Shown here piece after piece: positions 9,728-20,371 of a DNA stretch of 64,000 nucleotides. Every line of letters begins with the position of its first letter. Within the stretch, counting starts at the first letter, position 1. The notes below the pieces were generated by a model. It made no database searches. It was not told the DNA's origin and was given only the letters and a program-made list of their open reading frames with translations. The position numbers were made by a program, and so were the translations under genes. Source of the DNA: Prorocentrum cordatum (taxonomy: Eukaryota > Sar > Dinophyceae > Prorocentrales > Prorocentraceae); assembly GCA_963575745.1 (NCBI GenBank), contig CAUYUJ010000969.1, positions 23,553 to 87,552 on the forward strand. The letters are read 5' to 3'.

Positions 9728-11422
9728 CTACTCCTGTTGCTCTAGGTGGTCGCTGGTCCAGTATTCGCCACGTTGCTCGCGATAGCGACGATACGCTACG
9801 AGCCGCTGCGTGGTCCTGCAATCCACGAGATACTGCGCCAGTAACTGCTGTTTCACCTCCTCGGCCGAGACGCCCTTCTGCAGCTGCTCCAGGACAAACT
9901 CCCCGCATACGTGGCGATGTATGTCCTGAGCATTCTCCAGCAGTGCCAGCTGCTGGGAGGGCGCCTTCAGCCACTTCTCCAGGTTTGAACGATCTGCAAA
10001 TACCCCGGTCTTCGCGCGATACTTGTCCACCAGCGCTCGCCCCCTCAAGCCTTCAACGTAATACCAGTACTGGAGGTCCCTGCGCGACAACGCGTAGACG
10101 GCGCAATTGCCATGTTTGGCAGCGTCTCCGAGTCGATACGTGCCGAGCCACTGTTGACAGGCAGTATAACCCGCCTCATACCCCCAGGCCTTCAGACGCA
10201 CCTGCATATTCCGGTAATGGAGGTCAAGGCCCAGGTCGGAGACCTCCTCTCGATACCGCTTGCCGCATGCCGCCTCTACAGCATCCCCCGTCAGCAGCTT
10301 TATACAAACCACATCTGTGGAGGAAGAAGCTGCCGTGGCCTGCTGCTTCGATACGGGCTCCTCCCAGTCGACCGCGGCAGGCCGTTTGGCCACGCGGGCA
10401 GCTCCGGCGGCGGCTGGCCGTTTCAATACCCCGCCTGCGACCTGTGCCGCCGGGCGCTTCAATACACGCTTGGTGACGGCCTGGGCGGATGAAGCCGCCG
10501 CCTGCACTGAAGCGCCCACCGACGCATACACATCGCACCACTTTCTCAACACTGAGCGGGACACCAAGACAGCTTTCCGTCGCATACGCAACACGGTATG
10601 CAACGTGTGGTACTTCAGCCCTGGATATACAGCGCGCATGTGGTCACCAAGTGCCGCGTTGAGCTTTTCGGCCGTGTCATACTGCAAAGGTCCAGAGTCA
10701 GGGTGATACTTCACGTACCATTGCCTCAAAACCATACCGCTGACAGCGACGGGAGGATCGCTCTCCGAGAGAAGCTGCGAGAGGACCTCCGCAGCGGCCT
10801 CGTCGGCGAAGCTCTCCCGATACTGATTGAGTCGAAGACGCTCGCCCATACATTCCTCCACAGCTTGGGCAGTGTTCAATGCCCCCTTGGCGCCCCACTC
10901 CGTGCTGAGCCACTTCTGGCATACCCTGGCGTTAGCAGATACAGATAAATGTCCCAGGAGCCACTGCTTCAAGACGGCCCCGTCAGTGGTCCCCTCGGGC
11001 ATGTCTTTGCGAATACGTTCTCCATACCAGGTCTCCAAATGGCCAGCGTTCTGCACTTGGACAAGCGTGTCTTTGGATGAATACTGCAGTAGCCACGCCG
11101 TTGCGACCCTATCTGGCACATACAGTGGTGGATCCAACTGTCGGAGCGCCCGGCATAATTTGTAAGCGGTATTATACTCGATGCCCAGGTGGCGGATGGC
11201 AGACCCGTGCTGCTCCTCCAGCTCCTTGGCGCTAGAAATACTGACCTTGCCAGTCACAACCCGATACTTGGCCCACCAAGTCTTGCACGCCTGGTGACTG
11301 GCATTGATACCCTTTGCCGCGAGCGCCTGATGCAAATAATACGCACTCTCGCAGTCGGCCAAGGGAGGCCGGGACAGCTCTGCGCCATACTGCTCGTGAA
11401 GGTCTTTCGCCGTCAAAGCCAT
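9728..11422 (-). CDS. modular W/Y-repeat protein, 564 aa, unknown family
   Basis: Start chosen at the ATG at 11422 (MALTAKDL); the frame stays open 124 codons further upstream but that part is only low-complexity CCTCTTGGGG repeat. The protein is a series of about seven or eight imperfect ~50-residue modules. Each opens with a helix like DLHEQYGAEL, ELEEQHGSAI or HLETWYGERI and closes with a V-x-x-x-[VL]-[RK]-x-W-x-x-x-Y helix (KTWWAKY, TAWLLQY, RQWYVKY, RKWCDVY, QQWLGTY). Approximate modules are residues 5-53, 65-114, 127-176, 186-239, 252-299, 381-429, 446-487 and 498-547. Between modules 5 and 6 lies a linker (300-375) with three KRPAA copies, a basic Ala/Pro-rich signature common in dinoflagellate nuclear proteins. 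The frame is intact. Two-helix modules in tandem suggest nucleic-acid or protein binding, but that is inference; I do not recognise the family. Confidence 0.8.
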   Translation of the reverse strand: MALTAKDLHEQYGAELSRPPLADCESAYYLHQALAAKGINASHQACKTWWAKYRVVTGKVSISSAKELEEQHGSAIRHLGIEYNTAYKLCRALRQLDPPLYVPDRVATAWLLQYSSKDTLVQVQNAGHLETWYGERIRKDMPEGTTDGAVLKQWLLGHLSVSANARVCQKWLSTEWGAKGALNTAQAVEECMGERLRLNQYRESFADEAAAEVLSQLLSESDPPVAVSGMVLRQWYVKYHPDSGPLQYDTAEKLNAALGDHMRAVYPGLKYHTLHTVLRMRRKAVLVSRSVLRKWCDVYASVGASVQAAASSAQAVTKRVLKRPAAQVAGGVLKRPAAAGAARVAKRPAAVDWEEPVSKQQATAASSSTDVVCIKLLTGDAVEAACGKRYREEVSDLGLDLHYRNMQVRLKAWGYEAGYTACQQWLGTYRLGDAAKHGNCAVYALSRRDLQYWYYVEGLRGRALVDKYRAKTGVFADRSNLEKWLKAPSQQLALLENAQDIHRHVCGEFVLEQLQKGVSAEEVKQQLLAQYLVDCRTTQRLVAYRRYREQRGEYWTSDHLEQQE

Positions 11423-11445
11423 GATCCAAGAACACAGGCGATACC

Positions 11446-11825
11446 TTGATCCGAGATGGCTACGGATATGAGCGTGAGAGGAAGGGGGGAAGCCTCCTGG
11501 GGCCGCTGGGGGTCCTCTTGGGGAAGGGGGGAAGCCTCCTGGCGCCGCATGGGGTCCTCTTGAGAGGCTTTGGGGGGCTTCTTGAAAGCATGTTGGGGCC
11601 TCTTGGGGGCTTATTGGATCCTCCCGGAGGACTCTTGGAGCCGCTTGGACGCCTCCTGGGGCCATCTTGGGGGCCTCTTGGAGCCAACTTGGAGCCTCTT
11701 TGGAACCTCTTGGGGGCCTCTTGGAGTCCTCTTGGGGCCTCTTGGGACCATCTTGGGCGCCTCTTGCGGCCTCATGGGCGCCTCTTGGGGCCATCTTGAG
11801 CGCCTCTTGGGGCCATCTTGGGTTT
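11446..11825. repeat. CCTCTTGGGGGCC low-complexity tract
   Basis: Degenerate repeats of CCTCTTGGGG(GCC), same family as 18060-20030 and 20130-20860. It lies immediately upstream of the W/Y-repeat gene, inside the inserted element. Confidence 0.85.
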
Positions 11826-11929
11826 TAAAGATTCATGAAGAGCCCGCGGGTGGATTTTGATATTTTTCGGATGAGAAAGTCTTGCGTTTGCATATGTTTT
11901 CGGAACATCGCATCTTGAAATTATTGAAA

Positions 11930-12493
11930 TCACATTATGTTTGGCAGGATTTCGGCACGCGCGCGCGGCGGCCGCGCGCATGTGCACTTCGTGTCATTTT
12001 TTGCAAGGGATGGTGGCCCTCGTAGGCTCGCAACCGTTGTTGCAGAAGGTCGAAGCACCTGAAAAGGTTCCTCGCAAAGGCCCTTTTAACAGAAATGTTT
12101 AAAATCTGGTGGGTTTCCTAGGAATCCGCAAGAGCGCGCGGAAGGACATTTTGACAATTTTTTCTGAGAAAACCATTGGGTTTTTGATGTTTTTATGTTA
12201 AAATCGCTACGAAACCTAAGGTTTTGGAAGGATTTCGTCTTGCGCGCACGAATGTCCACTTTACCTTATTTTTTGCAAGGGATTCTTGCAATTTGATCAA
12301 GTAAAAACAAGAATTTTCATTTTCTATTGTTTTTTGCAAGGGAAAACGAGCGTCAACAAAAAACCGGATCCGGAGCTCATCCACTTTTCTGAAGCTTTCG
12401 CGAAAAAATGATGAAAATGTAGCTGCGGCCTAGGCGCGGCGCAGAGGTCGCGCACCAGGGGTCCCAACAATAATAATTCTTTAGAAGGAATAA
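11930..12493 (+). repeat. tandem unit copy 2, right part
   Basis: Resumes at TCACAT and continues GATTTCGGCACGCGCGCGCG, TTTTTTGCAAGGGATGGTGG and GGTCCCAACAATAATAATTC, completing the unit interrupted at 9457. It is more diverged than copies 3 and 4. Confidence 0.8.
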
Positions 12494-13238
12494 TGTTCAA
12501 CAACAATTACTAGCACGTGGGGACACTCCGTTCTCACCAGTGCCAGGGTTTTCATAGGAGGCGGGCAATACCCCCACTTTGTGGGGGGGCCGGTTCAAGC
12601 TCTACCAAATTTCCAAACGACTCTTCGCCACCACCCACACCCAGCTTCCCGCCCTATGACGTTCGGACACTTCACTTCGTGGCATGCGGACGACCGTGGC
12701 TACTATTCAGGGCCCCGCGGCCGACGACGACGGCGTGCGCGCGCGAAGAAAAAACGAATGTGTCCCGCATGGTATTATTTGACAGGGATGATGGCCCTGG
12801 CAGGTGCGCAACCGTTGTCGCAGAAGTTCGAAAAAGTTGCTCGCAAAAGCCCGTTTGACAGAAATGTTTAAAAAGTGTTGGGTTTCCTACGAATCCGCAA
12901 GAGCGCGCGGGATGAGATTTTGACATTTTTTTGTTGAAAAACCATTGGTTTTTTGATGTTTTTATGTTAAAATCGCTCCGAACACTAAGCTTTTGGAAGG
13001 ATTTCGTCTTGCGCGCGCGAATGTCCACTTTACCTTATTTTTTGCAAGGGATTCTTGAAATTTGATTATATTAGAACAAGAAATGTCAATTTTTTGCAAG
13101 GGAAAGAACAAAACAACCGGATGTCACATTTTGAGGCTTCCTCACGAAAATGATGAAAATGTAGCTGCGGCCTAGGCGGCGCAGGGGGGGCGTGCACCAG
13201 GGGGCCCAACAATAATTATTCTTTAGAATTAATAATGT
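12494..13238 (+). repeat. tandem unit copy 3
   Basis: Offset from copy 4 is exactly 754 bp (GGGGACACTCCGTTCTCACC at 12519 and 13273) and the first ~400 bp are nearly identical, so this duplication is recent. Confidence 0.9.
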
Positions 13239-14015
13239 TCAACAACAACAACAACAACAATTACTAGCACGTGGGGACACTCCGTTCTCACCAGTGCCAG
13301 GGTTTTCATAGGAGGCGGGCAATACCCCCACTTTGTGGGGGGGCCGGTTCAAGCTCTACCAAATTTCCAAACGACTCTTCGCCACCACCCACACCCAGCT
13401 TCCCGCCCTATGACGTTCGGACACTTCACTTCGTGGCATGCGGACGACCGTGGCTACTATTCAGGGCCCCGCGGCCGACGACGACGGCGTGCGCGCGCGA
13501 AGAAAAAACGAATGTGTCCCGCATGGTATTATTTGACAGGGATGATGGCCCTGGCAGGTGCGCAACCGTTGTTGCAGAAGTTCGAAAAAGTTGCTCGCAA
13601 AAGCCCGTTTGACAGAAATGTTTAAAAAGTGTTGGGTTTCCTACGAATCCGCAAGAGCGCGCGGGATGAAATTTTGACAATTTTTTTTTGAAAAACCATT
13701 GGTTTTTTATGTTTTTATGTTAAAATCGCTACGAAAACTAAGGTTTTGGAAGGATTTCGTCTTGCGCGCGCGAATGTCCACTTTACCTTTTTTTTGCAAG
13801 GGATTCTTGAAGTTTGGTTATGTTAGAACAAGAAATGTCCACTTTAGCTTTTTTTTTGCAAGGGAAAACCGATCGTAACAACACAACCGGATCCGGACCA
13901 ACCCGTTTTGCCTGAGACTTCCTCACGAAAATGATGAAAATGAGGTTGCGGCCTAGGCGCGGCGGGGGGGTCGCGCACCAGGGGCCCCAACAATAATTAT
14001 TTTTTAGAAGTAATA
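13239..14015 (+). repeat. tandem unit copy 4
   Basis: Near-identical to copy 3 in its first half. Ends at GGCCCCAACAATAATTATTT, followed by the next CAA tract. Confidence 0.9.
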
Positions 14016-14075
14016 ATGTTCAACAACAACCACAACCACAACCACAACAACAACAACAACAACAACCATGACAAT

Positions 14076-14109
<34 letters not shown>

Positions 14110-14141
14110 GCAACCACAACAACAACAACAACAACAACAAC

Positions 14142-14172
<31 letters not shown>

Positions 14173-14215
14173 CGCACACACACACACAACAAAAACACAC
14201 ACACACAAAACAACG
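14016..14215. repeat. (CAA)n then (CA)n tract
   Basis: CAA/CCA repeats 14016-14142 then CA repeats to about 14215, followed by a GT-rich stretch to 14272. The tract is the start word of a would-be fifth 750-bp unit that is not present. Confidence 0.9.
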
Positions 14216-14646
14216 CTTGTGTGTGTTTTTGGTGTGTGTTTGCGTGTGTGTGTTTGTGTTTTTGTGTGTGCTTTTCCCGGAAAGGGCCTGGGCCCAGGGT
14301 TCTCTTTTAGTGGGTTTACCCCCCGGTTTTTACTTGAAGGGGGCCGGCGGATTTCTTGGGCGATAAATTACGAGGTCGAAGGGGGCCGGCGGATTTCAAC
14401 TGTGAGGACGAAGGCCATTTTTCGCCACCCCTCACGCAGATTGTGCTCTTGGAATTTTACTGCCTTTAAGGAAACCTCGATATTTCACAGGTGATGTCCA
14501 CTTTTTTCCGACATCGACTTTAAACAATTAAAATCAAAGTAAACGCGTTCGCTCGATAAATAACGAGGTACCGCGGCCTCCGGAACGGCGCTGGGAACGG
14601 AGTTTTGGATTCTTGAAGTTGCATAAGTTCGGAAATGGCAGAAATC

Positions 14647-14960
14647 TCATGTGTTTTTGGACCCTGACCCCGCGGATCTGCGTGAGGGGTGGCACCGAAT
14701 TTCAGAAATGTGGCAAATCCCCTGTGTTTTTGGACCCTGACCCCGCCGATCTGCGTGAGGGGTGGCGCGGAATTCCAGAAATGTGGCAAATCCTTTGTGT
14801 TTTTGGACCCTGACCCCGCCGATCTGCGTGAGTGGTGGCACGGAATTCCAGAAATGTGGCAAATCCCCGTGTTTTCGGATCCTGACCCCGCCGACCTGCG
14901 TGAGGGGTGGCACCGAATTTCAGAAATGTGGCAAGTCCCATGTGTTTTCGGACCTTGACT
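14647..14960 (+). repeat. 73-bp tandem repeat
   Basis: GTGTTTTTGGACCCTGACCC-type units start at 14651, 14724, 14797, 14869 and 14942 (spacing 72-73). About 4.3 copies. Confidence 0.9.
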
Positions 14961-15175
14961 TCGCCCAGGAGGGCCCAGGAGGCTCCAGGAGAGCCCAGGA
15001 GAGCCCAGGAGGGCCCAGGAGAGCCCAGGAGGGCCCAGGAGGACCCAGGAGGCTCCAAGAGGCACCAGGGGGCCCAAGGAGGGCCCAGGAGAAGCTCAGG
15101 AGGCTCCAGGAGAGCCCAGGAGGGCCCAAGAGGTCCAAGGAAGACCCAGGAGGGCCCAGGAGCCCTTACGAGGGA
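14961..15175. repeat. CCCAGGAGGGCC low-complexity tract
   Basis: Degenerate CCCAGGAGGG/CCCAGGAGAG repeats. It resembles the complement of the CCTCTTGGGG family but with CCTGGG in place of TCTTGG. Confidence 0.8.
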
Positions 15176-15249
15176 TCGTGGCCCTGGGAGCGCTGACGTA
15201 GCGTAATTTACGAGGGATCGTGGCCCTGGGAGCGCGGGTGTAGTGTAAT

Positions 15250-15800
15250 TGTTGAGGATGTCCCTAGCGAAACGCTTGTTTTTCAGAATGTGAGGATGTC
15301 TCGAGCGAAACGCTGGTTTTGCAGAGTTGGGGATGTCTCGAGCGAAACGCTTGTTTTCAGAATTTGTTGAGGATGTCTCGAGCGAAACGCTGGTTTTGCA
15401 GACCCGACAGCGACGCGGAAAAGCGTCCCGCGCGCAGGAATTTCGATTATGTTTCGCGCGTGCGGCGTCCCGCGCGCAGGAATTTCGAGGATGTCTCGAC
15501 TAATTCGCTTGTTTTTCATAATTTGTTGAAGACGTTTCGAGCGAAGCGCTGGTTTTGCAAAATGTTCATAATTTGTTGAGGATGTCTCGAGCGAAACACT
15601 GGTTTTGCAAACTTGGGGGATGTCTCGAGCGGGGGCCTCGCAGGGGGCCAGAATTCAGAGGATGTCTGAGGCAAAATGCTTGTTTTCACGTCCCGCTCGC
15701 AGGAATTCCGAGGATGTCGCGCGCGTGCCGCGTCCCGCGCGCAGGAATTTCGAGGATGTCTTGACTACTTCGTTTGTTTTGCCAGGATTTCCTTGGATTT
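15250..15800. repeat. GAGGATGTCTCGAGCGAAACGC interspersed repeats
   Basis: The word GGATGTCTCGAGCGAAACGC recurs at irregular 40-100 bp spacing, together with GTCCCGCGCGCAGGAATTTC. No coding signal. Confidence 0.8.
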
Positions 15801-15837
15801 TGACTGGATGTCTCGAGCGAAACGCTTTTCCCCAGCA

Positions 15838-16590
15838 CGTTCCGTAGCGCGTCCCCTTGGCACGTCCCGCGGTGCGACCCCATGGCACGTCCCTTGGCAC
15901 GTCGCTTGGCGCGTCCCTTGAGACGTTCCGCGGCGCGACCTCCTGGCATGTCCCCCTGTCAATTAGCTCTGGGGCAGCTACTATGTGTTCAGGCAGCTCG
16001 AGCTTAAGATCCAGATCAGTTCGGTCAGGACTCGGATGCAAAGGAGAACTCGATCCACGAGGCTATAGAGCAAAATCGCGCCATGGCACATCGCAATTCA
16101 GCACGGTGCAGCACAGCACAGCCCTCGGCAGGGTACATCAAGATCGATACAATCAGCATTGCAACCTGGCACGTTCCTTGGCACGTTCCGTGGCGCGTCC
16201 CGTGGCGAGCCCCCCTGGCACGTCGCGTAGCGCGTCCCCTGGCACATCCCGTGGCACATCCATTGGCCCGTTCCGTAGCGCGTCCTTTTGGCACGTCCCG
16301 TGGTGCGACCCCATGGCACGTCCCCTGGCACGTCGCTTGGCGCATCCCTTTGGACGTTTCGCGGCGTGTCCTCCTTGCATGTTCCCCTGTCAATTAGCTC
16401 TGGGGCAGCTACTATGTGTTCAGGCAGCTCGAGCTTAAGATCCAGATCAGTTCGGTCAGGACTCGGATGCACAGGATGACTCGATCCACGAGGCTATAGA
16501 ACAAAATCGCGCCATGGCACATCGCAATTCAGCACGGTGCAGCACAGCACAGCCCTCGGCAGGGTACATCAAGATCGATACCTTCAGAAT
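15838..16590 (+). repeat. 431-bp tandem duplication rich in GGCACGTCCC words
   Basis: AATTAGCTCTGGGGCAGCTA is at 15961 and 16392 (offset 431); identity extends over TTCGGTCAGGACTCGGATGC and CACATCGCAATTCAGCACGG. Inside each unit, short GGCACGT(C/T)CC words repeat. Confidence 0.9.
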
Positions 16591-16967
16591 TGCATTTGCC
16601 CGTCACCCAACCAGATGTCTTTGAAAACGCTGCCATGTGTTACAGTTCTATATTCCTTTCCGGGTTCGTGGGTCGATCATGTTCTCCCACGGGCTGTCAC
16701 AAACGGTCTGGGGCGAGGAGGCACTTCATGGGGAACCGATCGAGACCTCGGGAGGATCGCGCTGCGACAGCTACGGCAGCGGGTTCGGGCCACGGGGCCC
16801 GGACGGGTCGCTCCAGCTCGAGGGGAGTGCTGCACGGGGACCGCGGCCGAGGGCTTTGGTCGCGGTGGCTCGCGGTGCTGCATGTGCTTCGGGACACCGG
16901 ATCGTGGGGCCCCGGCATGCTGCAGAAAGGGCCGCAGCCACGTGGCGTCCTATAGGGGCTGGGAGCG
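16591..16967. other. unique GC-rich spacer, no gene seen
   Basis: Several overlapping frames are open but none shows a domain or a consistent splice-site chain. Confidence 0.35.
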
Positions 16968-17135
16968 CATATTTCAGGAGGGAAAGAAACACACAGACAC
17001 AATTCATCCTCGATTCCCAAGAAAATATGGGAAAATATGGGAAGTGGGGGGGAAGACAAGAACCCAGAAAATATGGGAAAATATGGGGAATGATTTTACG
17101 TGTGTGTATTTGTTTGTGTGTCCTGGGGCCCCTTC
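16968..17135 (+). repeat. dispersed repeat family R1, copy 2
   Basis: Contains AAACACACAGACACA, AAAATATGGGAAAATATGGG, AAGTGGGGGGGAAGACA and GTGTGTATTTGTTTGTGTGT in the same order as copy 3 at 20372-20522. Confidence 0.85.
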
Positions 17136-17442
17136 AATATTATGTTCTGACAGCAGCCGCCAGCGGCTCCACCACCACCTCTGCCCCCCCTCTTGGGGAG
17201 CGGCGCAGGTGGGCCCAGGAGTGCCCCGAAGGCCCACGGTCCGGCGCAGGAGCTCTGGGGAAGTGCGCTCGGGCCAGTGCAGGGTCGATACCCGATCGTG
17301 ATCGTCCAGCCAGGCGAAGGACGATCAAGATTGAATGGGGAGCAGGAAGAGGGGGAGGACCAGACTCTGCATGTGTGGCGTCCCATAGGGGGATCAGCCG
17401 AGAGATAAGGAGGAGGAAGAGGAGGAGGAGGATCCGCCAATT

Positions 17443-17720
17443 CTAGTTGCGCCAGCCCTTCCTCGGACTTGGATCAGGCTGTGAGCCCTCATTGTCTGGG
17501 CCGTTGGTCTCTGTACGCCAGTCCGGGGCCCAGGACATCCCGGAGTTATTTCCAGTGAATCCTCCTCCTCCTCTTCCTCCTCCTCCTCCTCCTCTTCCTC
17601 CTCCTGCTCCTGCTCCTGCTCCTGCTGCTCCTCTGCGGGGGGGAGTTGATCCTGTTGGCGTGTCGTTGTCGCCATGAAGGACACGGGCCCTGAGTAAAAC
17701 AGATCTTGCATTTCTGTCAC
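17443..17720 (-). CDS. candidate exon(s) with poly-Glu tract and C-terminus
   Basis: On the minus strand one frame reads TEMQDLFYSGPVSFM then Gln/Glu-rich sequence from the CTC tract; another frame after the tract reads NNSGMSWAPDWRTETNGPDN and stops at TAG (17443). Codon choice favours C/G in third position in both. The frame change could reflect a slipped CTC tract or an intron. No neighbouring exon could be linked, so this is tentative. Confidence 0.3.
17560..17640. repeat. (CTC)n microsatellite
   Basis: CTC repeats with CTTCTC and CTGCTC variants. Confidence 0.9.
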
Positions 17721-18059
17721 CGCTTGTGATGCTCCTGGGGCCCTCGCAAGGCATCGGGAGTGTCCGTAATCGACTCACGATGGGAAAAACGGGTCCAGTG
17801 GGAACGCCTGGGGTCCAGGACCCGTTTCCCTCAGGACTCGTTCATTGTGTGCCAAAGTCTGTGAATGCTATCGAAGACGCCTACGGCGAATCACCGCCCC
17901 CCTTGCCTTCTAGAATCGCCCATGTGGCCTAGCGTTGTGGCAAGAGCTTTGCCAAGCTATCGGACCATGTGTTCCCCCAGCCGTTGTGGAAACCCTTCGG
18001 GGAACACTTGGGGGAGGATGGCGGGGAAGATCAGGAGGAGGAGGTGGAGCAGGAGGAGG

Positions 18060-20030
18060 AGGAGGGGGCATCTTGGGAGCCTCTGGGGACACTCTTGAAG
18101 TATCCTGGGAACTTCCTGGGAGCCTCTTGGAGGCATCTTGGGGGCCCTCTTGGAGGCCTCTTAGTTGCCTTCGGGGGCTTCTTGGGGGCCTCTTTGGCCG
18201 TCTTGGTGGGCTCCTGGCCTGTCTGATGCCGTCGGAAGCAGTCTTGGGGGCCTCTCTGGGCCGACTTGGGGCCCTCTTGGAATGCTCCAGGGCCGTCTTG
18301 GAAGCTTTCTTGGGCGTCGCAGAGGCCTCCTCGGCCGTCTTTGGGCCCTCTTGGGGCCGTCTTGGGGGCATCTTGGGGCCGTCTTGGGGGCCTCTTGGGC
18401 CGTTCTGGGGCCATCTTGGAAACCTCTTCGGCGATCTTGGGGCGATCTTTGGGGGCTCTTGGGCCGTCCCGGGCCGTCGGTAGGCCGAAAAGGAGCAAAT
18501 GCGAAAATCCCTCAGATACCTAAGGCAAATCAGTGGTTTGGGCATCTTTTGGGCCTTCCTGGAGGCCTCTTGGGCCATCTTAGGGCCATCTTCGGCCTTC
18601 TCGGTGGGCTCCTAGCCCGTCTGATGCTGTCAGAAGCAGTCTTGGGGGCTTGTCTGGGTCGACTTGGGGCCCTCTTGGAATGCTCCAGGGCCGTCTTGGA
18701 AGCTTTCTTGGGCGTCTTAGAGGCCTCTTGGGCCGTCTTTGGGCCCTCTTGGGGCCGTCTTGGAGGCCTCTTGGAGGCCTCTTGGAGGCCTCTTGGGCCG
18801 TTCTGGAGCCATTTTGGAAGCCTCTTCGGCGATCTTTGGGCGATCTTTGGGGGTTATTGGGCCGTCTCGGGCCGTCGGAAGGCCGAAAGGAAGCAAATGC
18901 CAAAATCCTTCAGAAACTTGATGCGAATCAGTGAGTTTGGCCTCGTCGGGCATTCCTGGAGGCCCTCTTGGAGGCCTCTGAGGCCGTCTTGGGCCATCTT
19001 AGGGCCATCGTCGGCCGTCTCGGTGGGCTCCTGGCCCGTCGAATGCCGTCGGAAGCAGTTTGGGGGGCTTGTCTGGGCCGACTTGGGGCCCTCTTGGGGT
19101 GCTCCAGGGCCGTCTGAGAAGCTTCCTTGGGCGTCTTAGAGGCCTCTTGGGCCGTCTTTGGGCCCTCTTGAGGCCGTCTTGGAGGCCTCTTGGAGGCCTC
19201 TTGCGCCGTTCTGGGGCCATTTTGGAAGCCTCTTCGGCGATCTTTGGGCGATCTTTGGGGGCTATTGGGCCGTCTCGGGCCGTCGGAAGGCCGAAAAGAA
19301 GCAAATGCCAAAATCCTTCAGAAACTTGATGCGAATCAGTGAGTTTGGCCTCGTCGGGCATTCCTGGAGGCCCTCTTGGAGGCCTCTGAGGCCGTCTTGG
19401 GTCATCTTAGGGCCATCGTCGGCCGTCTCGGTGGGCTCCTGGCCCGTCGAATGCCGTCGGAAGCAGTCTTGGGGGCTTGTCTGGGCCGACTTGGGACCCC
19501 TCTTGGGGTGCTCCAGGGCCGTCTGAGAAGCTTCCTTGGGCGTCTTAGAGGTCTGTTGGGCCGCCTTTGGGCCCTCTTGGGGCCGTCTCGGGGGCCTCTT
19601 GGGCAGTCCTGAGGCCATCTCGGAGGGCTATTGAGCGATCCTGGGGCGATCTTGGGGGCCGCTTGGACCGTCTTGGGCCGTCGAAAGCCGAAAAGGAGCA
19701 AATACGAGAATCCTTCAAAAACCTTAGGCAAATGAGTGAGGTTGGCCTCTTCGGGCCCTCCTGGACCTCTCGGAGGCCTCTTGGGCCGTCTTGAATGCTT
19801 CTTGGAGGCCTCTGAGGCCGTCTTGGGATTTCTTGAGGCCGTCTAGAGCCGTCTGGTGTCCATTTTGGGCCGTTTTGGAGCCATCTTGGAGCCATCTTAG
19901 CCGTCTTGGAGGCCATCTTGGAGCCATCTTAGCCGTCTTGGAGGCGACGGGCAACCACCTGGGTATTTTGAGCACCCTTCCGGGTCCTTCCGGGTGGCCG
20001 GCGGGACGGGCCGAAGCCCCAGGGGAGATG
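18060..20030 (+). repeat. CCTCTTGGGGGCC array with ~400-bp higher-order units
   Basis: The basic word is GGCCTCTTGGGGGCC-like. On top of it a ~400-bp unit repeats: the word GGCCGAAA followed by GCAAATGC lies at 18483, 18881, 19289 and about 19686 (spacing 398, 408, 397). Long open frames (Leu/Gly/Trp-rich or Pro/Arg-rich) arise from the repeat and are rejected as genes. Confidence 0.9.
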
Positions 20031-20129
20031 TCTTTGGGAAAAAAAACCAAAACCAAAACCGAAAGGGTTTAGCACGCCGGATATCGAATGACCTTCGGCC
20101 CATCCCGCCACCGTGCCTGGTTTGTGGGT

Positions 20130-20360
20130 CAGAGTTCTGAGGGATGCTTCTTGGGGTCTCTTCGGAGCACTCTCGGGAGCCTCCTGGTGGCAGCTTGGGG
20201 GCCTCGCGGAAGCCTCTTGGGGGCCTCTTGGGTGGGGGCCCGTGGGGCCTCTTGGGGGCCTCTTGGGGGCCTCTTGGGGCCCCTCTGGAACCTCCCGGGG
20301 GCCCCTCGGGCCGAGGGCTCGGAGTGGCCGCTCGGGTTCCCCATCTGGGCCCCCTCTTGG
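20130..20360 (+). repeat. CCTCTTGGGGGCC tract
   Basis: Same low-complexity family as 18060-20030. A further tract lies at 20528-20785. Confidence 0.85.
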
Positions 20361-20371
20361 TGCCGTCTTTG

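Larger units (their letters stand above)
9458..11929 (-). mobile_element. candidate novel transposable element carrying a W/Y-repeat gene
   Basis: Inserted into tandem unit copy 2. TCACAT is present at both junctions (9452-9457 and 11930-11935) but once in the intact unit (8567-8572), as expected of a target-site duplication of 6-8 bp. The ends are weakly inverted: an AAATTC-then-GATGCGAT block on the left (GATGCGAT at 9478) faces ATCGCATC-then-GAAATTATT on the right (ATCGCATC at 11907). The only sizeable gene inside is the minus-strand repeat protein at 9728-11422; its upstream part (11450-11820) is a CCTCTTGGGGGCC low-complexity tract like that at 18-20 kb. No DDE transposase or reverse transcriptase motif is visible. 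It may be a self-mobile element or a non-autonomous one that carries cargo. Confidence 0.65.

Noticed and set aside
12672-13680. Minus-strand frames repeated in copies 1, 3 and 4 of the 750-bp unit (for example ...HLPGPSSLSNNTMRD...)
   Set aside because: Their conservation follows from recent duplication of the unit; they have no domain and are broken in copy 2.
18165-19139. 324-codon Leu/Gly/Trp-rich frame
   Set aside because: It is a translation of the CCTCTTGGGGGCC repeat; all frames of the tract are open and of biased composition.
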